Source: Aurantimonas sp036252795
GTDB lineage: Bacteria > Pseudomonadota > Alphaproteobacteria > Rhizobiales > Rhizobiaceae
NCBI GenBank assembly: GCA_036252795.1
Contig: DASYHY010000190.1
Location: forward strand, 1-64,000
Length of the DNA: 64,000 nt
Direction: 5' to 3'
Shown here: positions 16,109 to 24,349 of the stretch, one piece after another
Layout of the letters: each line of letters opens with the position of its first letter
How positions within the stretch are numbered: position 1 is the stretch's first letter
Program-made: the position numbers and the translations under genes
Notes under the pieces: model-generated
Seen by the model: the letters and a program-made list of their open reading frames with translations, nothing else
Database searches by the model: none
Told to the model about the DNA's origin: nothing

Positions 16109-16339
16109 ATGGGCGAGGGCGCGACGTTTATCCGGCGTGAGGGTGTGAAGCAGGAGTGCATCGCGCTCCAGATGGAAGGCGACGACGAGGCACGCCTGCT
16201 TCTCTACGCCCAGGGCCTGGTCAATCAGGCGATCGCGGACCTCCTTGAGGATCCCGAGCAGATGCGAAAACTAGTGGAGATCGCGCGGTTTAAGCCGACG
16301 CTCCGGTTAGTGCATAACCGTGACTCGGAGGACGGCTAA
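16109..16339 (+). CDS. Small soluble hypothetical protein (76 aa)
   Basis: The ATG at 16109 has GGGAGAAG 6 nt upstream; the longer open frame upstream has no support. The product is acidic and helical (EGDDEARLLLYAQGLVNQAIADLLEDPEQM) with no membrane segment. Convergent with the 16351 gene, with an 11-nt gap. Function unknown. Confidence 0.6.
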   Translation: MGEGATFIRREGVKQECIALQMEGDDEARLLLYAQGLVNQAIADLLEDPEQMRKLVEIARFKPTLRLVHNRDSEDG

Positions 16340-16350
16340 ACGCAGCCGGC

Positions 16351-16587
16351 CTAATCAAGCGGCTGCCCGGGCACTAGCCGTCGGTAAACCTCCTCGAGCT
16401 CGGTCTGAGCCGCATCTGCCGCAGCGCGTGCCGCCTTGAGACGAGGAAAGTACCCATCCCAAGTACTCTGGCCGACGTTTGCGAATGTCTTCTGAGTTCC
16501 CTCTTCGGCCAAGCGGCCGATAGCTTCTTGGCTACGGGCAACCTTTTTGAAGGCGCCGTCAAGTTCAATTCGTTCCTGCGGTGTCAT
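16351..16587 (-). CDS. Small helical hypothetical protein (78 aa)
   Basis: The start is the ATG at 16587 (MTPQERIELDGAFKK), with GGAGCA upstream. The protein is soluble and almost wholly helical (LKAARAAADAAQTELEEVYRRL). It lies 32 nt downstream of the SLATT gene on the same strand, so it may be co-transcribed with the CBASS-like pair. No family recognised. Confidence 0.55.
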   Translation of the reverse strand: MTPQERIELDGAFKKVARSQEAIGRLAEEGTQKTFANVGQSTWDGYFPRLKAARAAADAAQTELEEVYRRLVPGQPLD

Positions 16588-16619
16588 ACACTGCTCCAAA
16601 ACAGAGAAGGTTGCATTGA

Positions 16620-17204
16620 TCAAACACAGAAATGGGCACTGTACCCCCAATACGTTAGCCCAATAAGAGTAGCTAAGGCGACCGTTGCAAGAAATAACCT
16701 TGCCGAAAGAGGCCACTTATCTTTCCACGTAAAGTGAAGCTGCTCATCCATCCAGCCGACCTGCGTCTCGGCAAACAGCTTGTAATGAGCGTACCATCCA
16801 CTTAGGAATACCTGCTTTCCGATTGAAATGGCGCGGTACTCGGTATTGATGGCGTCAAATTCGGCTTTCGCTGCGACTGGATCGGAGCCACCCTTTACAA
16901 GGCGATACAGATCCTTCAGCCGGTCTAGCAGCGAAAGCAACTTGTTTGCGGATGCGTAGTACTCTTCAGCGCGGTAAAATGACAGGTAAAGGGTCGCTAT
17001 ACCGATGACCAGAAGAGCGCCGGACGGCCACTTCGTTGATAAGGGCTCATAGATCAGCGCAGCTATACCGATAGCGCTTGAGGCCAAGCCAACCCAGCCC
17101 GGTAGCTTGGTGATCCAATCATAGGTCGCGAATGTCTTGCGAGCACCGAACGCAACGTCGTATCCCTTTTCGGCGATGGTCAGCAAAAGCGCATCTCTGT
17201 CCAT
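16620..17204 (-). CDS. SLATT-type membrane effector of a CBASS-like system
   Basis: Protein of 194 residues. The ATG at 17204 forms a TGATG overlap with the CD-NTase stop. Two membrane segments near 36-55 and 63-79 (LPGWVGLASSAIGIAALIY; GALLVIGIATLYLSFY) are followed by a long helical cytoplasmic part (EYYASANKLLSLLDRLKDLY) and a third hydrophobic segment near 170-188. This matches the SLATT class (SMODS/SLOG-associated 2TM effector), thought to form membrane-disrupting channels on sensing a nucleotide signal. The coupling to a CD-NTase gene is the main support. Lower GC than the tra region. Confidence 0.75.
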   Translation of the reverse strand: MDRDALLLTIAEKGYDVAFGARKTFATYDWITKLPGWVGLASSAIGIAALIYEPLSTKWPSGALLVIGIATLYLSFYRAEEYYASANKLLSLLDRLKDLYRLVKGGSDPVAAKAEFDAINTEYRAISIGKQVFLSGWYAHYKLFAETQVGWMDEQLHFTWKDKWPLSARLFLATVALATLIGLTYWGYSAHFCV

Positions 17205-18517
17205 CACTTTTCACTCTCGTCTACGATGGGAACGTGGATGCGATCCTTAGCAACGACAACCCCGTCTTGGACTGCGTAGCAATCAACGACATGCTCACCG
17301 CGGAAGTCCGATGTCTCCCGCTTAGTCTTGTTGCCGCTATCAGGGACAATCTGACCACGAATGATGTTCCTGCGGATCGCTTCTGGACCTCGGTTCAGCA
17401 CCTTCCAATAAACGTGATAGACGCCCTTAATGTCTTCCTCGTCGATGTAGAAGCGAAGTGACTTAGACTTATAAACGTTTGGTCGTCTTGCGTTGAAGCC
17501 ACGCATCGCACGCAGAAAGACTGTACGGAAGCCACTCTGTTTTATCTCGCACTCCAGACGTAGAGAGTACCGGATATCGACGGGGAACTGGTCCTCGATA
17601 AACTCCTCGGTATTGTCAGCCGTGTAGCCCGCCTCAGTAAGCTGGGCCTTTCGGACCTCTGTGGTGGCGGACAGGGGATATGCGCGACCAAATAACTTTC
17701 GCCACCGGGTGTTCGCCTTACTGTCCTCGCCGGCCTCAAGGGCCTTATCCGCGAGTGCCAATCCCTTCTTCGCCTTGCTCTGAAATGCTTTGCGAACCTT
17801 GACGTGCTGACCGCTACCAAGGGCGGCGTAGCGATCTTTTTTTGGCTCTTCCAACAGGAATGATAGAAAGTCCCGCATCATCTGAGCGCAGGAGTTCAAC
17901 GATGTCTTGTCGTATTCAGTCCGGGAAACCAAAAAGTTGTGCGCTAGAGTATCAATGAGTAAGCCGCCCATAGCAACGCCATGCTTATTTTTCCAGGCCC
18001 GCGTCATTTTGGCTAAACGACGAAGGTTGCCATTCTTGTCGGTGTTGACCTGCTGGGTAGTCGCCAGTTCTGGACGTGGCCTAGTCAGACGGTAGCAGCC
18101 CTGCCCCTTCGTGTGAGGATACCAGAATCCCTCCTCATCTTCGAAGACAGGCTGAACCTCGATCTTGAAGTTCTGATACTGACAAACAACAACGAGGGTA
18201 TCCACGTAGACAGTCGTGCTGGCATACCTAGCCTGAATTGCGTCAGCTGTGTCGCGTAGTAGCTGATATGGCTTGTCCTTATAGCGTTCCCATTTGCCGC
18301 TAGGCATGATGTAGAGCATATCCAGGTCGGAGATACCGCGGATGGCGGTCCAGCGACCATAGGAGCCTACCTGAAGGCTGTTATCCGTTCGGCTGTCTGT
18401 ATCGCGAAATTGAAGGTTGCATGCCCTCGTAACTTCGCCGTAGCGGGATGAAATTGTGGCCTCGTTGTCGATCGCAATGTTCGAAAACAGTGTCTTGAAA
18501 TCGTCCGCCCTGCTGAT
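17204..18517 (-). CDS. SMODS/CD-NTase (CBASS nucleotide cyclase) with no standard start codon
   Basis: Nucleotidyltransferase that would make a cyclic oligonucleotide signal on phage infection. The first ATG (18319) falls inside the active site. The frame is open further up to 18569 and encodes GSYGRWTAIRGISDLDML, the GS...DxD motif needed for catalysis, so the true N-terminus is upstream. No ATG, GTG or TTG exists there. A strong GGGAGG site is followed by CTACC and then ATC at 18515-18517, exactly where a start is expected. Either ATC is used, or an ATG start was mutated. From the ATC the protein is 437 residues. The C-terminal ~100 residues look like a nucleotide-sensing-type accessory domain. 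It precedes and overlaps the SLATT effector gene. Confidence 0.8.
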   Translation of the reverse strand: MSRADDFKTLFSNIAIDNEATISSRYGEVTRACNLQFRDTDSRTDNSLQVGSYGRWTAIRGISDLDMLYIMPSGKWERYKDKPYQLLRDTADAIQARYASTTVYVDTLVVVCQYQNFKIEVQPVFEDEEGFWYPHTKGQGCYRLTRPRPELATTQQVNTDKNGNLRRLAKMTRAWKNKHGVAMGGLLIDTLAHNFLVSRTEYDKTSLNSCAQMMRDFLSFLLEEPKKDRYAALGSGQHVKVRKAFQSKAKKGLALADKALEAGEDSKANTRWRKLFGRAYPLSATTEVRKAQLTEAGYTADNTEEFIEDQFPVDIRYSLRLECEIKQSGFRTVFLRAMRGFNARRPNVYKSKSLRFYIDEEDIKGVYHVYWKVLNRGPEAIRRNIIRGQIVPDSGNKTKRETSDFRGEHVVDCYAVQDGVVVAKDRIHVPIVDESEK

Positions 18518-18673
18518 GGTAGCCTCCCGTTGCTGCGCCGGACTGGTGCCCCCACCAAAGCGCTGTCGTTATAGGGAAAGATGGGTCGCGGTCCCGATTT
18601 GTTCAACCCCCGTAACGACCTCGTGGAGCAATCGCGCGAGAGGCTTTAGCGGACAGTGGCATCAATCCAACCT

Positions 18674-19324
18674 TCAGCCAAACGAGAACGTCGGAGAGTC
18701 TGCCTCCCCATGAGCACCTAAGGCATTAAGGATTATTGCAATATCATAGGGCACTCTTGATGCCTCTGCATCGACCTCCGGCCCAAGCGGCTTCTCCGGA
18801 CTGACGTGGATACCGGTCGAGCCCCAGCCCCTGACAAGCTTGGTTCCCTTGAGGCCGTATGCCCTTGCATCGCAAAAGGAGGTTCCCTGAATTTGTGCCT
18901 CGATCAGGTCGTCGCCCCACCGGCGCGCAGCGTAGGTTCTGTGACAACCGTCCACCACCAGGAAAAAGTCGTCGTGCCCCGCTAGCCGTACTCGTGTGAC
19001 AGCTATGCGAGGCGGGAGCCCTTGCTCTCGCAATTGGAGTGCAGTCGCCACTCTGTCTCGTTTCCAAGGTTGCGCGAGAACGCGGCCAACGGAGATCTTT
19101 TGCTCCACGAAATTCCGGTCTGTTCCGGTGACGATGCACCGCAAGCCCGCTGCGAACCGGTCGACGAGAAAGGGGCCAATCGTAGAGATGATACCCGTAG
19201 CGCCCGGTCCCAACTCTCGCTCGTTGGATCCCTTTTCGTAGCCCACGTGTTCGGTGACGACGTCCCGCACGAAATCGAGTCTTAGCTTAGGAGGATCAAT
19301 AAACGTCATATCTAGTCCAAACAT
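18674..19324 (-). CDS. ParB/sulfiredoxin-fold protein (216 aa)
   Basis: The middle region VDGCHRTYAARRWGDDLIEAQI resembles the ParB/Srx nuclease-like motif (dG.HR..A...G...i.a.v), preceded by strands such as PPRIAVTRVRLAGHD and VGRVLAQPWKRDRV. No HTH DNA-binding domain follows, so it is not a partition ParB. An alternative ATG lies at 19309. It is on the same strand as the CD-NTase but 156 nt upstream with its own gap, so membership in the defence operon is uncertain. Confidence 0.6.
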   Translation of the reverse strand: MFGLDMTFIDPPKLRLDFVRDVVTEHVGYEKGSNERELGPGATGIISTIGPFLVDRFAAGLRCIVTGTDRNFVEQKISVGRVLAQPWKRDRVATALQLREQGLPPRIAVTRVRLAGHDDFFLVVDGCHRTYAARRWGDDLIEAQIQGTSFCDARAYGLKGTKLVRGWGSTGIHVSPEKPLGPEVDAEASRVPYDIAIILNALGAHGEADSPTFSFG

Positions 19325-19425
19325 AGTTACAACTCTGAAACGTCCTGATGAGCCCCTCTATGATGGTCACGGTAATCGAAAGTATGGGCGATCAGGCAGC
19401 TAAAGCAGCATGTCAGACTTGGATT

Positions 19426-20054
19426 TTATGTGGACACAGTCATAAGCTGTGATGGATACGGCGCCACAACATCGGCAACATCGTCCCATGGCGCAGAAAG
19501 CCAACGATCATAATCGTCGTCGTGTATTACCACGGGCATCGCTTTGGGGTGGATAGGAGCCACGATCGCGTTAGGCTCCGTTGTCAGGAACCCATAGGCG
19601 TTGCCGCGCTCGGTCGGGCGCCAAATGCCCGCGAATGCGAAGATGGGCCGGCTCGGTATGTCAAACCAGTGCAACGGCTTCTTACCATCCTCCCCGGGAG
19701 CGAGCCCGTACTCGGAGAACGATGTCACTGGCACCAGGCAGCGTCGCGCCGGCGTAGTCAGCATCGATCGCCAGAAGCTGGAGCTGAGATTGCGTACGTT
19801 GGTCACGTATTTGGTCAGCTTGACCGATGGATCGCGCTTTCTGGGCACCTGCGTCGGCACGCCCCACTCCATGCGCTCGACCCGGCGATCGTCGCCATCC
19901 TTCACGATCACAGCGCCATAGAAGGGCGTCTTCTTGCCCGTCGGGAAGATGTCGCCAGCGGGGAAGGTCTCGTCCGGTTCATAGGGCGGCCGGATGCCGA
20001 ACGTCGCCATCACCTCGGCCTGCTTGGCCGTGAGCCGATAGATGGGGTGATTGC
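19426..20054 (-). pseudogene. SRAP/HMCES-type gene (yedK family), 5' end removed by an IS110 element
   Basis: SRAP proteins shield abasic sites in single-stranded DNA using Cys2. The body is well preserved: YRLTAKQAEVM, FPAGDIFP, MEWGVP, PVTSFSEYG with the catalytic Glu, and PIHPKAMPVVI. Homology starts at codons AAT-CAC-CCC-ATC-TAT, but where ATG-TGC is expected the sequence reads GAC-CGC, and upstream bases belong to the IS110 region. The start codon and Cys2 are therefore lost. The frame continues antisense through the transposase, which is an artefact. It lies in the accessory region, not next to the imuAB-dnaE2 cassette. Confidence 0.8.
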
Positions 20055-21277
20055 GGTCCACACTCTTCAAGGCGCACCGTAATCTGGGTCGGCATGGGGC
20101 CGGCAGACGCGGAGGGTTGCAACGATGCAGTATGTGGGGCTCGACGTATCGCTGGCTGAGGTCGCGATCTGTGTGGTCGATGAGGAGGGCGAAATCGAGG
20201 TTGAGGGTACGGCTCCGTCCGAGCCAGATGCCATCGCCGATTGGCTTCTCGAACACGACGTACACCCCGACAAAGTCGGACTTGAGATCGGCGGCTTGGC
20301 GCGCTGGCTGTATTCCGAACTCGGAAATCGTGGGCTGCCGATGATCTGCATCGATCCGCGCCGCCTTCGCGCTTTGACCAAGACCATGCCGGTTAAGACG
20401 GACCGAAACGATGCGCGAGCCATCGCCCAGGTTATTCGGGTCGGATGGTATCGCCCCGTCCACATCAAGAGCCCGGTGAGCCAAGAGTTGCGGATGCTCC
20501 TCGCCAATCGCAAGACGCTGCTGGTCAAGTACGGTGACATCGAGAACGAGGTGCGTGGTACGCTTCGCGCCTTTGGGCTGAAGCTTTCAGGCCGCATCGC
20601 ATCAGGGCATTTTGAGCAGCGTGCAATGGAGTTGGTAGAAGACCGGCCAAGGCTCGCCGCCATGGTGAAGCCGATGCTCATCGCGCGAAACGTACTGCGA
20701 GAGCAATGCGCCGTGCTGCACAAGATGCTTCTTGATGCTGTAGCTCGGGACGATACCTGCCGGCGCCTTATGACGGTGCCAGGCGTCGGTGCTGTCACGG
20801 CCGTCACGTTCCTCGCCGTCATCGATGATCCGACGCGCTTCCAGCACTCACGGGACGTCGGTGCTCACTTGGGTATGACGCCGAGGAAGTATGCGAGCGG
20901 GGAGACGGATCGGAATGGCGCGATCTCCAAGTCAGGTGACGCCCTGATGCGCACGACTCTTTATCAGGCATCGCTAGCTTTGCTGACGCGGTCGAAGCGG
21001 TGGTCGACGCTGAAGGCGTGGGGCATGGCGGTCGCAAAGCGCCGCGGGCTCCGCCGAGCAATCGTCGCAGTCGCGCGCAAGCTGGCGATCGTGATGCATC
21101 GCATCTGGGCCGACGGTACCGAGTTTCGGTGGACGCGCGAAGAGGCCGTCTCATGACGGTCTGATCTCCGCACCACCTTACCAGCTCCGCCGCGAGGCGG
21201 GGGTAACCCGAGAGAACGAGGTCGAGGCGACTGCGCTGTAATCGGAGTGCCACCAGAGCCCGTCCAAGATAGATTGC
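20055..21277 (+). mobile_element. IS110-family insertion sequence (ends approximate)
   Basis: The left end is inferred from the break in the SRAP gene at 20054/20055. The right end is inferred from a second GATTGC at 21272-21277 matching the GATTGC at 20049-20054. IS110 elements lack terminal inverted repeats, so ends cannot be fixed by eye. The transposase occupies 20125-21156. The 3' non-coding part has a hairpin (21178-21206, TTACC...CCGCC-GCGA-GGCGG...GGTAA) that could be part of a guide RNA. Confidence 0.6.
20125..21156 (+). CDS. IS110-family transposase (DEDD)
   Basis: Protein of 343 residues. The N-terminal RuvC-like DEDD domain starts YVGLDVSLAEVAI (first Asp at 6), with LEIGG (Glu) and KTDRNDARAIA (two Asp). 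The C-terminal Tnp2 domain has VPGVGAVTAVTFLAVIDD and the Ser-containing GAISKSGDALMRTTLY, the serine proposed to act in strand exchange. The frame is intact, so it may still move. Its insertion destroyed the 5' end of the divergent SRAP gene. Confidence 0.92.
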   Translation: MQYVGLDVSLAEVAICVVDEEGEIEVEGTAPSEPDAIADWLLEHDVHPDKVGLEIGGLARWLYSELGNRGLPMICIDPRRLRALTKTMPVKTDRNDARAIAQVIRVGWYRPVHIKSPVSQELRMLLANRKTLLVKYGDIENEVRGTLRAFGLKLSGRIASGHFEQRAMELVEDRPRLAAMVKPMLIARNVLREQCAVLHKMLLDAVARDDTCRRLMTVPGVGAVTAVTFLAVIDDPTRFQHSRDVGAHLGMTPRKYASGETDRNGAISKSGDALMRTTLYQASLALLTRSKRWSTLKAWGMAVAKRRGLRRAIVAVARKLAIVMHRIWADGTEFRWTREEAVS

Positions 21278-21496
21278 AGCCCTCGATCAGCTATCGAACG
21301 ACCCATTGCGAGGCGGCCACAGCGCCGACCTCGGACACAAGCTCGAACCTCGGATTGCCCAATTGATACCTTGAGATCAGGTCCTCACCTGGTCACGTTG
21401 TTGTTCGTGCGTTGTCCGGGAACGGCAAGGAGCTGACGGAGCAGAAGTCAGTCGTGTCCGCCAAAACGATAGCCAGGTCTATGAAGGAAACCAGGA

Positions 21497-21928
21497 ATGT
21501 CCGTAATCATTGCTGCGCTAGTTTTGGCACAGGCTGGGGGTCAGCCATTGGACGCTTGCGACCTAGTTACGCCTATGACCTTCTTTGACAATATGAGCGA
21601 TCTACCGCCTGAGATCCAGTCTGACATCAATAAGCGGCATGGTATAATTTACCCTAGGGGGAGTAAGGCTATCAGTTTTAGTGATACTCCTTCTCGCGGT
21701 TTAAAAGTCTCATCCGAGCTAAGCTACATCGGTCATGTCAAAAACCAATGGCTTATTTCGTATACCTACGGCGGTATAGCCATCCGGTCTGTTACCGTTT
21801 CATACACGCTAGACCGGAATGCAAAAGTCACGATGCCATATTTGATGGGCGCGTTAGAAGGGGACAGCTGCACGGCCGCAAACACGTTCTTAAAGGGGGT
21901 TGTCGTAGAAGCGGGGTGGCAGCGTTAA
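21497..21928 (+). CDS. Secreted hypothetical protein (143 aa)
   Basis: The N-terminus MSVIIAALVLAQAGGQ resembles a short signal peptide. The mature part is beta-rich with two cysteines (DACDL, DSCTAA) that may pair. Preceded by a GGAAACCAGGA-type site. Base composition is lower in GC than most of the window, in keeping with recent acquisition. The 340 bp before it hold the IS110 right end and no other gene that I can see. Confidence 0.6.
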   Translation: MSVIIAALVLAQAGGQPLDACDLVTPMTFFDNMSDLPPEIQSDINKRHGIIYPRGSKAISFSDTPSRGLKVSSELSYIGHVKNQWLISYTYGGIAIRSVTVSYTLDRNAKVTMPYLMGALEGDSCTAANTFLKGVVVEAGWQR

Positions 21929-22050
21929 TAGACGACGGAGACGTATTGAATAAAATGCTTGGGATGGGACTTTAGCCATGATCCAGCTGCGACAATAGTG
22001 GAAGCGGCCGCCGCCAATGCCAGAGGCCGGTAGGCGATTATCTTTATGCG

Positions 22051-22575
22051 CTAATTAGTCCCATTGCTACGGATCATCAAACGAGCTTGTTCTATCGCTT
22101 TGATGAAAGGCGCGGTAAAAACTTGACGGTCTTCGTGTAAGATCGCATCAAAATCGGTGTACTCAATAGAAACTCTGAATTTAGGCGAATGTCCTAGCCC
22201 ATTCAAAAATTGATCAACACCTACCCGCCTGCTTACGTGGCGATCACGCCGTCGGCGTTCTTCTAATATCTGGCCACAACAGATGTAAAAACGGCCTTGC
22301 TCAACTTTCATGAAATCGGGCACAATGCTGAACGCTGAGACGCTGATGACAGTGGTACCGCCGTGGTCAGCTTTTTTGGTGCTCGAAAATGATAGCGGTG
22401 ACAGAACCGCAGTAGTGTCACCTTCAACCCTAAACGATATTACTGAAGAGCGTACTAAGCACGACTGTGCCTTGCAGTCGATTTGGTACTGGTCAACGCC
22501 TTTGGTTTGTAAATTAGATGGTGCGAGAATTGCAAGGCAAGCCGCGCCTAGTGCGATAAGGTTAGTGGTTGACAT
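22051..22575 (-). CDS. Secreted hypothetical protein (174 aa)
   Basis: Signal peptide at residues 1-24 (MSTTNLIALGAACLAILAPS). The mature protein has four Cys (DCKAQSC, ICCG) and beta segments in its first half, and a helical C-terminal half (AILHEDRQVFTAPFIKAIEQARLM). No family recognised. Lower GC than its surroundings. The ~180 bp upstream to 22757 contain no gene that I can support. Confidence 0.55.
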   Translation of the reverse strand: MSTTNLIALGAACLAILAPSNLQTKGVDQYQIDCKAQSCLVRSSVISFRVEGDTTAVLSPLSFSSTKKADHGGTTVISVSAFSIVPDFMKVEQGRFYICCGQILEERRRRDRHVSRRVGVDQFLNGLGHSPKFRVSIEYTDFDAILHEDRQVFTAPFIKAIEQARLMIRSNGTN

Positions 22576-22757
22576 ACCGTCTCTTTCTCACTGCCCGCTC
22601 TGCCAGATCAGGGGCAGTGTGGCGAGAATAGATAAATATTCACCTTTCGAGGCGCTGCGGGCCCTTTTCGCTTGTGGCAAGGACCGCAATCACACAACCG
22701 ATTGCACATCCGCGCCTCCTATTGGCACCGACGAGCTAACCCGCCGGCGCGCATGCC

Positions 22758-23027
22758 TTACAGCTTGTCCTTCAGGCCCTTGGCGGCCGTGAAGGCGACC
22801 TTCTTCGACGCAGCGATCGTCATGCTCTCGCCGGTCGACGGGTTGCGGCCCTCGCGCTCCGGCCGGTCCTTGACGGTGAACTTGCCGAAGCCATTGATCG
22901 AGACCTCTTCTCCCTTCGCAGCCGCAGCCGCGATCTGGTCGAACACCGCGGTGATCGTCTTCTTCGCGTCCGCCTCGCTCGTACCCGTTGCAGCCGCGAC
23001 GCCCTTGGCCAGCTCACCAACGTTCAT
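22758..23027 (-). CDS. HU-family histone-like DNA-binding protein
   Basis: Small nucleoid protein of 89 residues with the HU fold: an N-terminal helix pair (VGELAKGVAAATG, KKTITAVFDQI), the conserved GFGKFTVKDR, then GRNPSTGESMTI on the DNA-binding arm and AFTAAKGLKDKL at the C-terminus. The ATG at 23027 gives the usual length; an ATG three codons earlier is only 1-2 nt from the GGGAG site. HU bends DNA and could serve recombination, the relaxosome or replication of the element. Confidence 0.9.
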   Translation of the reverse strand: MNVGELAKGVAAATGTSEADAKKTITAVFDQIAAAAAKGEEVSINGFGKFTVKDRPEREGRNPSTGESMTIAASKKVAFTAAKGLKDKL

Positions 23028-23066
23028 GCTAGTCATACTCCCTTTGAAAGCGTGGGGACCTTACCG

Positions 23067-23243
23067 ATGGCGAGCGACGACACAACGACTGTGCTGGATG
23101 AGGCGGGCACCAGCGCCGTCAAGCTGATGCTGTCGAAGCTCGACGATCACGACGTCACCGTCGTTTTCGAGACGGTCGGAGGCGTCGGTCCGATCGGCGA
23201 CCTGGCTGCGGAGGCGATGAAGGATCGTAACATCGATCTGTAA
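23067..23243 (+). CDS. Small hypothetical protein (58 aa)
   Basis: Divergent from HU. The start is the ATG at 23067 with GGGGACC upstream; a GTG at 23052 is in frame. The product is acidic and soluble (MASDDTTTVLDEAG, then KLDDHDVTVVFETVGG). No family recognised. It lies 57 nt upstream of the GGDEF gene. Confidence 0.5.
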   Translation: MASDDTTTVLDEAGTSAVKLMLSKLDDHDVTVVFETVGGVGPIGDLAAEAMKDRNIDL

Positions 23244-23300
23244 TCGCTAGCTTATCCGCACAGGCAGGGGAGGAACCAGGCGCCACGACGGAGGCTGAGG

Positions 23301-24269
23301 ATGGTAGATCGACGTAAGCGGCCGCAAGGCGGAGCCGAGGTCCTCGTCTTCCTTGATCGTCACCGTCTCGCTCACACCCCAGACCACTATGCCTTCGCCC
23401 ACGAGTACCTGAGCGGCGAGGACACGCAGCTGCGCGAACGCGTCGACGGCGCGATCGACGGCGGTGTCCGCCTGACCGAAGAGCAGGTGCTTCAGCTACG
23501 GCCTGCCGCGCCCGCGAACGTAGCGCCCGAGCTCGATCACATCACTCTGCGGGTCATGGACGTCGTCGGAGACGCGATGACGATCACGACCGATCTCAGC
23601 CGCGAGCTGGTCACCGCGTCCGCGGCGCTGCTGGATGAACCAGGAGCGACGGTCGGCCCGCTGCTCGCGACCATGCTCCGCCGAGCAGAGAGCGCAGAAG
23701 CAAGTTTCGCGCAGGCTGCGGCCCGCGCGCGCCAGATCCGCGCCGAGCTGGCGGCTCTGCAGGCAGCAGGGCAGCACGACCCGCTGACGGGCCTGACAAA
23801 CAGGAAGGGCTTCGAGGACCGCCTCGCGGGCGACTTACGGAATCCAGTCTGCGTCGCACTCGTCGACGTCGATGGCCTTCGCGGCATCAACGAGAGCCAC
23901 TCGGCAGCAGTCGGTGACCGCCTCTTGAAGGTCGTGGCGCGCGCGCTCGCCGATCATTGCCGCAGCCACCTCGTCAGTCGCTGGGAAGGCGGCACCTTCG
24001 CGCTGCTCATCGAGGGAATGGACCTGCGTGCCGCTGGCGAGATGGTCACCGAGGCATGCGAGGCGATCGGAGCACGCGAGATGAAGGTGCGCGAGAGCGA
24101 TGAGCCGCTTGGCCGCATCTCGCTCTCTGCCGGCGTTGCAGCGAGCCGCAGCCGTCCGCCGCAAGAGCTGGTGGAAGCCGCCCAGGCGCAACTCCGGCGA
24201 GCGAAGCAGCCCGGTGCCGGTCCGGTTGCGATCGAAAGCAGGATGGTCGGGGTATCTGCGACGAGCTGA
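23301..24269 (+). CDS. Degenerate GGDEF-domain protein
   Basis: Protein of 322 residues. The N-terminal ~150 are helical with no known sensor. A GGDEF-type domain starts at DPLTGLTNRKGF (~158) and carries LVDVDGLRGINESHS, but the signature expected as R-W-G-G-D-E-F reads R-W-E-G-G-T-F. The catalytic acidic pair is lost, so cyclic di-GMP synthesis is unlikely. It may bind nucleotide or act as a regulator. Directly upstream of the LexA-controlled imuA gene but before its promoter. Confidence 0.8.
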   Translation: MVDRRKRPQGGAEVLVFLDRHRLAHTPDHYAFAHEYLSGEDTQLRERVDGAIDGGVRLTEEQVLQLRPAAPANVAPELDHITLRVMDVVGDAMTITTDLSRELVTASAALLDEPGATVGPLLATMLRRAESAEASFAQAAARARQIRAELAALQAAGQHDPLTGLTNRKGFEDRLAGDLRNPVCVALVDVDGLRGINESHSAAVGDRLLKVVARALADHCRSHLVSRWEGGTFALLIEGMDLRAAGEMVTEACEAIGAREMKVRESDEPLGRISLSAGVAASRSRPPQELVEAAQAQLRRAKQPGAGPVAIESRMVGVSATS

Positions 24270-24315
24270 CGCGGGGACAGCTGGAAATCGGGTTGACGGA
24301 TGGAACCCCTTAACG

Positions 24316-24330
24316 GAACATAGAGGGAAC
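24316..24330. promoter_or_regulatory. LexA (SOS) box upstream of imuA
   Basis: GAAC-N7-GAAC, the complement of GTTC-N7-GTTC, which is the LexA site of Alphaproteobacteria. It ends 19 nt before the imuA ATG. A possible -35 TTGACG lies at 24293-24298, so the box covers the -10 position and LexA would block RNA polymerase. Confidence 0.8.
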
Positions 24331-24349
24331 GAGTAGAGTCTAGTCCCTT

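Noticed and set aside
20055..20484. The 140-residue N-terminal extension of the SRAP frame
   Set aside because: It is read antisense to the IS110 transposase and has no SRAP similarity; treated as an accident after the insertion.
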